Assembly: GCA_018398585.1 (NCBI GenBank)
Contig: JAGTTD010000026.1
Span: 4,717,001-4,781,000, forward strand
Length of the DNA stretch: 64,000 nt
Origin: Simmondsia chinensis
Taxonomy: Eukaryota; Streptophyta; Magnoliopsida; Caryophyllales; Simmondsiaceae
Direction of reading: 5' to 3'
The position numbers and the translations under genes were made by a program. Positions 29,519 through 41,892 of the stretch are shown here, one piece after another. Within the stretch, counting starts at the first letter, position 1; each line of letters opens with the position of its first letter. The notes under the pieces are model-generated. The model had not been told where the DNA came from and made no database searches. It saw only the letters and a program-made list of their open reading frames with translations.

Positions 29519-30119
29519 GTCCCCCATAAATGTTACAAAGCTAAAAGTAGAAGAACAGTTTGGGCAAAAAAGCAAGCTTAGTTTTTCAATGTGGACGTCT
29601 CACGACTTCAATCGATACCTAGTACATAACAAGTTTAAGACCAACAGCTTGTCAGGTAACTTCTATTTTGAAATTGACAAGAGTTTGTATAGTCTTTCAC
29701 CTGTGTACAGACCAAGCTCAAAATATTTCAGCAAATCCCATAGTTTGATGCTTTTATCAGCCTTGTGTCCGTCTTGGATTCTCATAGGTACTCTAGAAGG
29801 CAAGTCTCCCACCTTCATAGGGAGTGGTCACACCCCACACCTATATAGGTGGATCCCATCAAGTGCGTGTTACCATCCATCAAGTGATGGCTAAGGCTCA
29901 TCCTTAACACCTTAGTAACAATTATTGGGTTCCATCAAGTGTGACTCAGCTCACACCACCAAAAGTATGGATTACCCAACACTGTCAACATCATAGGGAT
30001 GAACAATTATTTGTTACAGTGTACAATTAAATTGAACTATAACTTACTCATTGAATCTGTGTAAACCACATTGAGATACATCATAGTCAATTCATTTTAT
30101 AGACTTTAATCCCATCCCC

Positions 30120-31577
30120 TCAATGTTTCTCATACAATTTTTTGACAAAGGCCTTTTGTTAATGGATCTGCGAGGTTCTCTTCTGACCTCATATAGTCTA
30201 GTGACATTCCCCCACTTTCTAAAAGATCTTTTACAATTTTATGCCTTAAATGAATATGTCTCCTTTTGCCATACCCATCAAGTATTCAATGCCCACACCA
30301 CTCATTACGGACTATGGGTTAGGTTAAGAACATCAAGCTCAACCTTCACAAATGAAACTTTTGCACTGTATTAAAATAAGGCCATACAAGAGGTTTGACC
30401 ATTGCCAATATTAATCACAAGTTGCTTTTACACATTGAGGTATCTGCAATGATCTATTCAACAACTAGCTCAATCACCTGCAAACTTCAACTATAGTGAG
30501 TATAACACATCGGTGGAGCATATATTATATCAATAAAATCATACCTCACACTTCAAGTACGCATACATCTACATATATATAGTTAGCACGAAGAATATAT
30601 ACCATAAATTTGTGAATTTCACGTACAATTATAATAGTGAAATATTATTATCTCAAATCAACTGGACCACCACCAATTTAGTTTATAAAGGACCATAGTC
30701 CGTAAAGTGCCTATTACAATTCAGACTAAGGTAATCTACACCATTAGGGGTCTTTCTAGCCCAAGTGCTGGCATCATCAAGCTATCCGTATTCACTTTGA
30801 ACATTCATCAAAACAGTATTTCCACCATATTCAATTCACATAAGCTAGAGGTACAAGCGAACATTGGCGGAATCACAATAATCATAAAGATTATGGTCAA
30901 ACAATATATAACATAGGCCCATGGATATATGAAATCTAGGCAAAATTTCTCCCTCTATATTCCTAAGTCATCTAGCTTTTAAATTTGACAAACTCAGACT
31001 CCAAGGTCAATTCAATAGTGCAGGTTTGAGAGGAAGTCCTGAGATATGAACCCATTCATAATCCCAAATTAATTGTCATTAGTAGAGTAATCAATATCAG
31101 ATATCCAACTGTCAACACAATATCCCACAACACAACGATGGGTTTACTACAATGTAGGCTTTGATCCAAGACTTCGCTATTACCTCAATAGTTAAATTAG
31201 AGCACTGCATGTTCATCAAATGGAATTGGGTCTACTAATGGCTTATGTTATATCAAGATGAGTGTAGTTCATTAAAACATTACGCTATCAAACACCTTAG
31301 CATTTGGTATACAGTCAACTTTATACCTCTATAAGTGAATACTAGGATCATATGGAATCTTGATCAACATGTCATCAAGAGTGAAAATCCTTAGGTGGTC
31401 TAATGATCCTTGCAGATTAAATTTACCAAAGTCCTTAATGTCAAAATATGAGATTAAAATATTTTTGTAGCATACTGATCTTTCAAACTAATGCCAAAAT
31501 TAAGTATATCATATAAACAAATTATGTCACACCCATTCTCATTATTCTTAGAGTACACAAATTCATGTGTGAGCAAC

Positions 31578-31624
<47 letters not shown>

Positions 31625-32000
31625 TGCACTCTTGCAGAAATTTGTTTAAAATTATGCTCAAGATTTACAAGCTCATAAACTTTACTTTAAGTCAAAATGC
31701 AAGTTTGACACCCATTTGATGGACTAATCGATTTCTGAAAGAAGCAAAAGCTATCAAAACTCTGGCGGTAGAGATCTTAGTCATGGTTGGATAGGTGTCA
31801 ACAAGGGAGGTTAATTTCATGTTTTTGAGTGTATCTCTAGGCCATTACTATTGCCTTAAACTTATCTTTAGAGTCATCAACTTCCCACTCTTCTTCGAAT
31901 ACCCACTTCCAACCGATTCATTTAAAACATGTAAGAATGTCTACCAGTTTTCATGTGTGATTATTGAAGATTGACTCTATTTCATTAATAATGGCCTTGT
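30120..32000 (-). pseudogene. copia 1 pol remnant (reverse transcriptase to RNase H)
   Basis: Minus-strand coding traces only, with many stops and shifts. The RNase H tail at 30120-30270 is clearest. The start of reverse transcriptase (IGWKWVFEE followed by DKFKA) is at about 31850-31925. The stretch between is too eroded to assign and contains a CT microsatellite at 31581-31619. Confidence 0.65.
31581..31619. repeat. CT microsatellite
   Basis: About 19 uninterrupted TC units inside the copia 1 remnant. Confidence 0.97.
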
Positions 32001-33690
32001 TTTAGGTTTTGGTGTCTTCTTCTATCAAACACGATGCAAAATTTCTTCATTTATTTTTTGAGTGAAGAATGTAGTGACAAAACTAGGTCCGAAGCTAGTT
32101 ACTTTCCCTGCCCATTTGCTGCTGTAATTTTAGGTATGTCTATGTCATTAGTACAAGCTAGAAAGCAACAGTTGTGTATTACCAATGGTATTAGACTTCA
32201 TGAGAGACATCAATATCTCTTCACCACACAATACCACCATATGCATGAACGTTATTATTATCTTTGATAGGGAAGCGATATGAAACATTATGATATGCAT
32301 ATCCAATGAAAATGAAATAATTTTCTTTTACTTTGTTTCTTTTGAAATCAATAGTCCAACCATATCCTGACGCCCCCACATTTTTAAGAATTTTAGGTTA
32401 GGTATCGTGACCTTTCAGTATGGAGCTTTATAATGTACCTTATTAAGTACATAACAAGCAAAAAAATTGCGCTTCTTACCTTTTATCGAGAAGTCCAAGT
32501 AATTCGCATGTGTTAAGTATTTTTTTAGGAGATATAATATGGTGTATTTAGAATAATTGTCTACATGTATCTTTTTTCCACTTTTACTATTGATTTTTGA
32601 AGTCCCCTAAGTCACAATGAGCTAGCTTAAGAAGTTCAATTTGTCTCTCAACTGATTCAAAGGGCACTTTTAGCTGGTTTAGCTTTCATGCATACTTCGC
32701 ATTTAGTAATATCGGCACTACTAAAATTAGGGATCAAAATCAATTTCTTAAGTCATTTAGTAGAGTCAATATTTATGTGTACTAAGCAAGTGTGCCATGA
32801 GTCAAGAAACTCAATGATGTAAGTATAAGAAGTATTCATAACAACGTGCTTCAATACAAATTTTAAAGTATGTATTATCAAAGTGTACATCTAATTAATT
32901 TTAAAACAATGATTTAAAGACTTGAAACAATACTCCTTTTTTTCTATTTTTGGACCAGTAATATTTTTAATTTAATAAATGGCTAATTGGGCTTCTCTTT
33001 CCAATAGAACCCATGAGAGCCTTATATTGTTATTATTATTATCTTCTTTTTAATTTTAAAAAGACGCTTTAAGGAACCCAAATTCCAACCCAAGTGTCTC
33101 TCCCTATTCCCAACGACCAGCACCTAGACTGACTGACCATCACGGGAACACCGAAGCTGCCGTGAATGTCACTATTGATGGAGCAGCGGAGTCATGCACA
33201 TTTTTTTTTTGTACAATTTGAACCTTCTCTCAATTCTCTAATTAATTGCTCTTTAATTTTGTCTTATGCACATCAGAAGTTTGATATAAAAATGACCTAA
33301 AAATCTCATGAAAGATAATCAATATTCTCCAGATCTAACTAACCACGTTATCCTATTTTAATGGCTTGTACTAAACTACTTTAGACTATTACGGGATGAG
33401 ATTTTATTGTATTTTGGACCTTTGTTTTCATTTGGGCCAATTATAGTTGGCCGAACCCTTATATATATATATTATATAGGTTTATATTGGCTTTTCTATA
33501 AGTTCTCAAGTAAGACAATTCACAAAAAAATAATAATAATAAATTAGGGTTTGCTGCCACCTTTTCCTCTCTCTCTCTCTCTCTCTCGTTTTTGTCTCGA
33601 TTTCCTGCTATTTTGATTTCACTCGTAGATCAATCATGGAGATCTTGAATTTTCACTTTAATATAGATATCCAAAAATCATATTTTAGAT

Positions 33691-34400
33691 TGTTGTAAAA
33701 CAGTAGTAAGCTATTAAATATAGCAACGAAATCGATAAAATGAGAAAATATCTTACAAAGTGAATAACCGCGCCGCTGTCATAAAAGACAATTTCACCGC
33801 TGCTAGGGTGCACACAGTGTAATCGGTGGCTGTCCTCCAGGATTAACATGATCCGACCCTTAATGTGCTCTATTAGAAGTTGGGTGGGATGCCGAGAGAA
33901 CTTCACCTAGACTTAGATGCAAGAAAATAGTAGAAAAATAAGAGAGGGGAAGGCTGTGAAAAAGCGGTATTTAAAGATGGGAATGGTGACTTTTGGTAGA
34001 GCTGCGAACTCCGAACATTCACCACGAAGAGGTGCCTCTTTAAGTTTCCAACAGCCATACACTTAATGGAAGAGGCGCGGTGAGATAGATGAGAGAGGAG
34101 AAGCACAGTTTTAGGAGGCTTCCACATATACCTGTTAAAGAGAAGATTTCCGATAAAAATAAAAATACCCGTAAGGAAAAAGACACCCATACCCACACCC
34201 TCACCTGAGCACGACGGACGGGCGGCGCGTGCTCTTGTAGTCTCTACTATTCTTTTATCCTTAACTTAATTCAAGTCCTTGTCTTTACAAAGGTTATATA
34301 TAAACCATCATTTCCTCTCTAAACTATCAACGTGAGATATGGGTTTTAAAATAGGACTTCAATTTATCAATGTGGGCTATGCTTTGTTACATTTCTAACA
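33691..34400 (-). repeat. 5' LTR of copia 1
   Basis: 710 bp. Roughly one in eight to ten positions differs from the other LTR by eye, so this is an old insertion. Confidence 0.88.
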
Positions 34401-34894
34401 GTAATTAGGCAACAAATATCTTTCCATAAGCCTTTCTCCTTCACAGTAGGTGGGAAGGGGAGTGGGTCACGAGTGAGATTATATTTATCCTGGATTATTT
34501 GTTTCTACAATTGGGGAACCCTCCAATTTATACCTCCACCACCATTTGTTAAGTACGGTCAAATCTATGATGGGAATGTTAGGGATGTCAAGACCACCTA
34601 GGTCCTTTGGCGGTTTTAAGATGGACCATTTGACCAAGGATTTCTTTCAAGAACACGAACAAGCTCCTCAAAAGAAATTGATTTCAAATTAAATGATCTT
34701 TTTCGTGACTTTGACTAGCATTTTGAAGACCTAGTCGAGTGGGAGGCTTATGAGGACAAATTTGATGAGGGTTTACAATTCCACACAAGAAAGGAGATCA
34801 AACTGCCAACCAACAAACCTTGACTAGATGGAGTCAAAACTAGTTACCAAGTACTGAAGGCCTTTGGGTTTGCACCCAAAGGAATTGGCCAATC

Positions 34895-35445
34895 CACATC
34901 TCAAACAAGAATGAAGACTGCTTTATAAGGCGTGCATACTATGGTGTTCATACAGATACATACAAGCCATATGGAAATGAGTTCTCCGCGAAGCTTTTTT
35001 TTTTCGTCCTTGGATGTTCGGACATTTTGTTCGATTTCAGCACTTGCGTTCTCATGCCCGGAACCCTCGCAATTGAATCCACACTTGAGCGAGTAGATCA
35101 ATTAGAGCCCTTGCTAGAGAATTTTTGAGTTGAGCTTCTGCATATCTTGCTCATCCGACATGGCATGAATCACCGAACCTGACTTAGGAAGAGTAATGCT
35201 TTGAAAAACGCGTGATTCATTAAATGAAAGACGCTAACCGAATAGTTAGAAATGCCGCAAGCAAAGATCATATCCACCACGCGCAGGTTCGATCCCCGTT
35301 GTTCGCCCATCAATAAATGGACCATTTGTTACGAAGACACAAGCCAAACTGTTAAAGAATTTTTTCTCGAAAGAAAGCAAAAATTGCTCCACACAGAGCG
35401 AGGATAGAGTTATCTCTGTCTTTTCTTCTTTCTGTTCAGGGACCG
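34895..35445. other. Possible organellar DNA fragment with a tRNA-His-like 3' end
   Basis: This segment interrupts the LINE. At 35273-35310 it reads atccaccacgcgcaggttcg followed by atccccgttgttcgccc. This resembles the T-arm and acceptor end of the plastid-type trnH-GUG gene, with about six differences in 38 bases from my memory of that gene. The 5' half of the tRNA is not convincing. Surrounding sequence is less AT-rich than its neighbours. A plastid or plastid-derived mitochondrial insertion is plausible but unproven. Confidence 0.35.
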
Positions 35446-35892
35446 AGGAACTTGATGGGGACAGTGTCGAATTTACAATGGAGGATTAGGCTGTGTATGC
35501 AAGCTAAGACTTTGACACCTACACAAACAAGGACACTTTATAAAGTTGATTTTCAACCCTGAAGATAAATGGAAAGCTGCACGAGTTCTCTTGATGTTTT
35601 GTAAATGGCCCACCTTAGCTTTACAAAGAATGATCAAGCCATCAGTATATTGAATGTGGGCTAGATGGATAGGAGTGGAGCTACGATGATTCGTAGTGAG
35701 GGCCGCTTAAATGCTTTATGCTTTCTGCTTTGATCAAATGCTGATTAAGAGTTTCAATTAACAAAGGAGGTGAGAGTGGGTCCCTTTTGCATCCTAAAAA
35801 GCTTGGTAGGTAACCCGATGGCAAAAATTGAAACGAATGTAGTAGTGATGCATCCTTGAATCCAGATCCTCTATTTTTTGCCAAAACCCATG

Positions 35893-36284
35893 TGTTGTAT
35901 TCGGCGAACTACCCAAGATCTGGTTTCAATTTAGATACCAAAATAAAACCTGAGAAAACGTATAAGAAGACATAGGAGAAAGATGAATGAAAGTATTTAT
36001 GTGGAAAACTCCCAAAGAGAGGAAAAAAAAAACCATGGGAGAAGGTAGAGAACTTCACTAGATCGAAAATGAAATATTACAAGATTTTCTTCGCTCTCTT
36101 TCACTCTTCTCTTGGCATTTCTCTCACTAAAAGGGCAAAAGCTCTAAATATGAATATATAGCACCATAACAAAGAAAAACCTTAGAAAGAAACAGTTGTA
36201 ACGACCCTAGAAACCCAATGGCCCAGCCCTCTGCTCCACCATTCACCCTGCTTAGAATTTGGACAAAACATTTGAGACAACACA
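35893..36284 (-). repeat. 3' LTR of copia 2
   Basis: 392 bp, strongly diverged from 41043-41438, so this is an old element. Confidence 0.8.
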
Positions 36285-36357
36285 ATAAATCTCCACCGTT
36301 GTCTCACATTTCTCACAAAAGTTCTCCACCTTCTCCACAACCCCCTTCAAAGTTATT

Positions 36358-39300
36358 TCAAGAAGAATGTGAACCAATCAAGTCCAAGCAATGCTTGAAC
36401 TTACCATCAAGAAGAGTCTTAGTGAACATGTTAGTGGAATTATCAACAATACCTATCTTCTTCAATCTGACCTTACCGTCATCAATCATATCTTGAATGA
36501 AGTGATATTTCACAGCTATGTGCTTTGTTCTCTTGTGATTGGTCATCTGTATTGGAAATATTTTATAATATTCATCGAATAATACATTATTAACATGAAA
36601 TATATAGTACCTTATATCAACCAAGAAATAGTACCAATACATTAATAGTCATAGAACTAGAAAGTACAATATAGCTGCGTCAAAATTTCATCAGATCATG
36701 AATCGACAACTTAACACAAACATCAATTATATATACGGAAAATAAACTAAACAGAGAAAGGGTTTTAGAAAACATATCTTGATTGGGTTGAGGCACGTAA
36801 AAACGTTCTCCTTAGAAAGGAAACGCCCCTCCTACACGAGTATTGCTATTAAGCTTAAACGCGCTCCTTTCCCAGGATTCAACAACCCGTCGAACCTCTA
36901 TCAGTGCAGCAATGAAAGATCCCCGAGCTACAACTACCAAGCTCACTAATTTCATAAGAATAGAGGGAATTGAGAGAATAAAATATTTTGATCTTATATG
37001 TATATATCTCAAAATAAGCTCACATTTATTTATATACAAAGTATATATGCTCACTTTTCCCGTACAGTAAAGATGGGTCAAAGCACATTATTGTGCATGT
37101 TAATTGCTGCAAGCAAAACGTCTGGAAACGGCTAATGACATAAAACTCTTTAAATGATTTAAATAATGACTTAATCTTGAGTATTAAATATTTTTATATA
37201 AAGTAAATAATATAAAAAATAATAATTTTTAAATCACTAAAGTAAAATACATCTTTTTTCCAACAATTTGGTCCTTCGCCAAATGGATTGCAAATTGGCT
37301 ATCGTAATGTACAACAATACTACCCTGGCTAACACTGAGCTCACCCATTAGGCCCTTCAACCACAGAGCTTCTATGAGTACTTCTGTTAAATCCATACAT
37401 TATGCCTCCGTAGTTGACAATGCAGTAACTAACTGTACGTACGCTTGCCAACTTATAGCATAACTTCGGAGGCAAAAGGCAAAACATGTGGTAGATCTCC
37501 TTTTGTCAAGGTCATCACTATAATCTAAATCAACATAACCAACCTAACAACCACTGCTCCTCTCGAACTCCAAGCATGTGTATGTATGCCATGTAAATAT
37601 CGCAAAATCCATTTAACTGCTTACTAATGCTCTTTTCCTAGATTTGCCATATATTTTCTCACTCTACTAATAGCGGGTGCAATATCTAGATGTGTGCATA
37701 CCATATCATACATGATGCTACCCACTGCACTGGAGTATGTACATGTGACATATACCTAATCCTTCTTTTGATTATGGTGAAGCTGAAGCTAAAAGCTTGA
37801 AATGAGCCGCTAAAGGAGTGCTTACTAGTTTGGCACCTTTCATATGAAAGTGCTCTAGGAGCTTTTCAATGTACTTCTCCTGAGTTAAGTATAACTTTAC
37901 AGTTTTTCAGTCCATTTGAATTTCCATACCAAGTATGTTCTTTGCTGCTCCCAAATTTTTCATTTCAAATTTACCCTTCAATTAAGCTTTAAGGTTGTTT
38001 ATTTTACACATATATCCGTAGTTGTAATCAGTATTTCATCAATATATAATAGAAGATAAATGAATGAATCTCCACTACTTTTTCGAAAATAGACACAACT
38101 ATCACATCAACTCTTGCAAAACCCATGACTGATCATGAACTAATCAAACCTCTTGTACCACTATCTCGATGATTGATTCAAACCATAAAGAGATCTCTTC
38201 AACAAGCAAATATATCTTCTTTGCTCTCAACAACAAAACCCTTAGGCTGATATATATAGATACTCCCTTTTAGCTCACCATGTAAGAATGAAGTTTTCAC
38301 ATCAAGTTGTTGTAGCTCTAAGTTATGCGTTACTACTAAGGCAAGTAGTACTCGAATGGAACTATCCCTTATAACAGGTGAAAAACATTATTGAAATTAT
38401 TATATGTACATGACTGTAACATTTGGCCACCAATCATGCCTTGTACCTAGTATCTTCAATGCCAGGAATACCTTTCTTTCTTTTAAAGACACATTTGCAT
38501 CCAATGATCTTCTTCCTAGTTTTAGATTTTACAAGCTCCCAAGTTTGATTCTTCTGTAGAGATTCCATCTCTTTATGCATGTCAACCATTTTTTTGAGTC
38601 AACTTTAGACATAGCTTTTGCAAAGGTGAAAGGCTCACTGCCATTAAGTGTTTTAGCCACAGTAAGACCATGAGCGACCATTTCCTCATAACCATATCGC
38701 TATGGTGGTCTAGCCTACTTCCTTTGTCTTCACCTAACAATAGTATATTGCTCCACCTATTGGTCTGTCTCATCGTCTCCATTTCTATCAGAAATCTGTG
38801 ATGAAGGTGAAAATATACTTTATATGGAATAATTTTGCTACTGAGCTATAGTACACATCTCTAACTGAACTTTTTATGAGGTCTATACCTGACTAGAATT
38901 ACGTGTAACAGAGGGTGCCTTCTTTAGATGAAGTATTGCTAACTCATCGAATGTAATATCTCTACTTCTTAAAAATTTATGGGACTTGAAATCCTATAAA
39001 CGGAATCCTTTCATGCCCGAAGTATAGCCAAGAAAGACACACTTCTTGGCTCTAAGCTTGAGGTTTTCATCATTCACATATGCATATGCAGGACAACCTA
39101 AAATTCTTAAGTGAGAGTAGTCTGCTAGGGTCCTAACTATACCTTCTCTGGAGTCTTCAACTAAAGAGATGTCACTAAGTGACATGCTATGTTTATAGTC
39201 TCTACCCAAGATTCTCTCTCCAAACCTACATTTGATTGCATACAACAAGCCTTCTCTTATAAGTTTTGTTCAATCTTTCTGCAACCTCATTTGTTGGTGT

Positions 39301-40200
39301 CTCCTTTTGCAAGTCCGATGTATGACAATGGCCAAATCCTCATAGAATTTGGTAAAGTCTCCTTAAACATATTCAAGGCCGTCATATGTCCTTAACATTT
39401 ATATCTGCCTTCTAGTTTGTTTTCCAGGAAAAGCCTTTCATTTCTTAAAAGTATCATACACTTCATTTTTTTTGCTTTAGGAAGTAGACCCAAATGTCTT
39501 TTTTTATTTTGTTGAGAAATCATCTATAAATGTCAGTACATATCAAGAGCTACCTTTCGATGCACCCTAGAAGGTACTCTAAGATCTCATTTTTGTTATG
39601 CACTACTAGTTTGAAGCTAACCCTTTTCTACTTCTAAAATAAGCAATGCTCACAAAAGTCCATCAGTCCTACAATCTGACCACACAACAAGTCCCTTTTA
39701 CTCGGTTCTAGTATGACCAAGCCTCATGTTCCAAAACTTGGTGATATCTTATTCTTTTACTGATGAAGAAGGTACAAACCACAGATCCTGTTATAATGGA
39801 ATAAAGAAGCTCATACAAAGTCCTAACCCATTTACCTTTCATCACAACCAGGACACCTTTTATAAACTTCATAACTCCAGTTTCAGTTGTGTACATGTAT
39901 TGTATCCATTAGAATCAAGGGTACTCAGAGAGATGAAATTTTTTCTTTAATCAGAAACACGTTGAACATTACTCAGTGTCCTCATAGCACCATCGAAAAT
40001 CATTATCCGGATTATTCCTATGCCTGAAGCTTTGCATGCAACATCATTTCCCATCAAAATAAATCCACCCCGAATAAACTCATATGTAATGAACCAGTCT
40101 CTATTGAGACGTACATGATAGGAGCAGCCCGAATCTAGAATCCATTTGTCTTTGGATTTGGATTTAGTTTCTATCACTAAAAGGACATCGACGTCACTCT
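36358..40200 (-). pseudogene. copia 2 pol pseudogene
   Basis: Minus-strand remnants in copia order. The protease has LDSGCSYHV (about 40110-40140). The integrase C-terminus has GCPAYAYVND and KKCVFLGYTSG (39000-39090). The RNase H end has HKRTKHIAVKYHFIQDM and KFKHCLDLIG (36358-36545). Between them the frame is broken by many stops and shifts. The RNase H coding is split by a solo LTR at 36550-37265. Confidence 0.8.
36550..37265. mobile_element. Solo LTR (716 bp) in copia 2 RNase H
   Basis: Ends TATTGGAAA ... TTTCCAACA are a short inverted repeat, with the first TG decayed to TA. Target duplication is atctg (36545-36549) and atttg (37266-37270), one mismatch. Removing the insert and one target copy restores the RNase H reading context of copia 2. 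No internal domain is present, so this is most likely the product of LTR-LTR recombination. Confidence 0.8.
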
Positions 40201-40399
40201 CATCTTCAACAACACTAGCCTCAACGGATTTTCATTCCTTTTGTGGTCTTTCATCCATTTGTTTTCCTTTAAGTTTGAAACAACTCTTCTTAATATGCTC
40301 TTTTTTATGACAATAGTTCTAGGTTAGGTTTTTATATTTGGTTTTCTACTTGTACTTGTTTTCTATCAGACTCTTTCATTTCGGTTCTCCCTCTAACAA

Positions 40400-41027
40400 A
40401 TAGACCACTTCCCAAGTCATTAACGAAGTCAAGCAACTCTTTAACAACCCGTTCTTTACTTAACAAGTTTTTCTTAGCCTCATCAATAGTGATAGATTTT
40501 ACACTGCCATAAAAGACGCTGCCAGCAAATCCTTATAAGAGGTTGAAAGAGAGCAAAACCACAACATGGCCTAATCTTCATTTTTTGGTGCATCATCAAT
40601 TTTTCTTAACTCTTGAATGATAGAGTTAAACTCATTGATGTGGACTTTAAGTGAGGCATCTTCTGATATACAAAAGATAAACAACCGTAGCTTGATGACC
40701 AATCTATTGGAGACAGATTTTACAAATAAGAGCTCTTGCAATTTTCCTCATAACTCTTTGGCAGTTTTTGCTTCCAAAACCTCAGTCAGAATGTCATTTG
40801 TGAGACAAATTTGAATAGCATTAAGAACCTTTTCATCTAACTCTTCCCATCGGCCTTCTAACAAGCTCTATGGCTTCTTTTCTTTTCCGTCCAAGGCTTT
40901 CTTCAACCCATTCTTAGTTAAGAGGCCCTTCATTCAAACCTACCATAAACTGAAACTCTCTTAGCCATTGAGCTTCTCAACTTTATACTTCACAACGGAT
41001 GACATAGCACTAAATCGATCGACTAGG
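40400..41027 (-). pseudogene. copia 2 gag pseudogene
   Basis: On the minus strand around 40560-40860 the traces WEELDEKVLNAIQICL, AKELWGKLQELL and FNSIIQELRKIDD match copia gag (UBN2-type). The C-terminal zinc knuckle region is too decayed to read. Confidence 0.7.
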
Positions 41028-41042
41028 GCTTCGATATCAATT

Positions 41043-41438
41043 TGTTACGCGAAATACCGAAGGCCTGAGTTCGATTTAGATATAAAAATGAAATATGAGA
41101 AAACAAATAAGAAGACAAGGGAGAATGAGGAACAAAGATACCAGTATTTATGTAGAAAAGCCTGAAAGAGAGGGAAAAACCATGGGCAGCGGTACAGAAC
41201 TTTACTAGATCGGAGTATTGCAAGATTTTTTCACTCCCTCTTACTCTTCTCTTTGTGTTTCTGTCATTAAATGGGCAAAAGCCTTACAAAATGAATATAT
41301 AACACCATAAAATAAAGAGAAACCTTAGAAAAGAAGTGGATATTACAACCCTACCTGAAATAAAAAGGTCATGTCCCTCCTTTCCACCACATACCTCTAC
41401 TTAGAATCTAGACAAAAAATTTGAGATATAACACAACA
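41043..41438 (-). repeat. 5' LTR of copia 2
   Basis: 396 bp, followed on the minus strand by the degenerate initiator-Met primer site. Confidence 0.8.
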
Positions 41439-41645
41439 TATTGTAATGCCCAACCAAGAAATCTTTAATCCACTGGGACAAATGCTTTGTGAAAATCTAT
41501 TTTGAACAACTCTACCTTTGTTTCCTTTTTTTTGCCCCTTTTTTACCGAATTCACAACTTTATCTACAATTAGGGCCTCTTTTACAATGGCTATTTGGGT
41601 TTCCCAATCAATAAAGGGAGGACTTTACAAAGTCTGATGGATAGA

Positions 41646-41856
41646 ATTTGCCACAGTTTGTGTGTATAATTACAAAAAGATAATCTGTCATAAATAATAG
41701 GTTATTTACAATGGAGAAAAACAGTAATCACTAATGTGTATAGTTATGAAAGACTATTTTTTTGTAAATAACATGCTATTTATGATGAAGTTAAAAAACC
41801 ATTGTAAATAGTTAAAATTTTCAACCCTAACCTAAAAGCTGCCAAATGCCGTGTCG

Positions 41857-41892
<36 letters not shown>

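Larger units (their letters stand above)
28798..34400 (-). mobile_element. Decayed Ty1/copia retrotransposon 1
   Basis: Two LTRs in the same orientation: 28798-29518 and 33691-34400, beginning TGTTGTAAAACA and ending (C/T)AACA. The flanks ataat (28793-28797) and gtaat (34401-34405) are a 5-bp target duplication with one mismatch. A purine-tract complement gtccccca follows the left LTR, so the element is on the minus strand. Internal sequence holds degraded pol: RNase H end ENLADPLTKGL near 30145-30185, RHKIVKDLLESGGM near 30205-30255 and the reverse-transcriptase start around 31840-31980. I could not find a canonical primer-binding site at 33690. It is inserted into the L1-type LINE. Confidence 0.85.
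35893..41438 (-). mobile_element. Decayed Ty1/copia retrotransposon 2, with a solo LTR inserted
   Basis: LTRs at 35893-36284 and 41043-41438 begin TGTT and end ACA; both contain gggaaaaaccatggg-like and cctctttcactcttctct-like blocks. On the minus strand a degenerate primer site TTGATATCGAAGCC follows the 5' LTR (41042-41028). Gag, protease, integrase, reverse transcriptase and RNase H traces follow in copia order from right to left. It is inserted in the reverse-transcriptase region of the LINE: the frame before 41439 continues after 35892. The target duplication is no longer visible. Confidence 0.88.
27660..41645 (-). mobile_element. L1-type LINE remnant split into pieces by later insertions
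   Basis: Minus-strand pieces lie in collinear order: about 41645-41439, 35892-35445, 34895-34401, 28797-28256 and 28018-27660. The first piece encodes the conserved reverse-transcriptase start (ANEIVDSVKKG-like). The next encodes the region before and at the NG.P/DPLSP block (SFLGCKRDPLSPP) and the catalytic box degraded to QYTDGLIILC. The last piece encodes the zinc-binding reverse-transcriptase-associated C-terminus (CANQIESCFDLFISCWFS, then IWGDTLNWW). Two copia elements, SINE F and a possible organellar fragment separate the pieces. It is heavily decayed and 5'-truncated. Confidence 0.75.

Noticed and set aside
35273..35310. Complete tRNA gene
   Set aside because: Only the T-arm and acceptor-like 3' end is recognisable; the 5' half does not fold into D and anticodon arms by eye.
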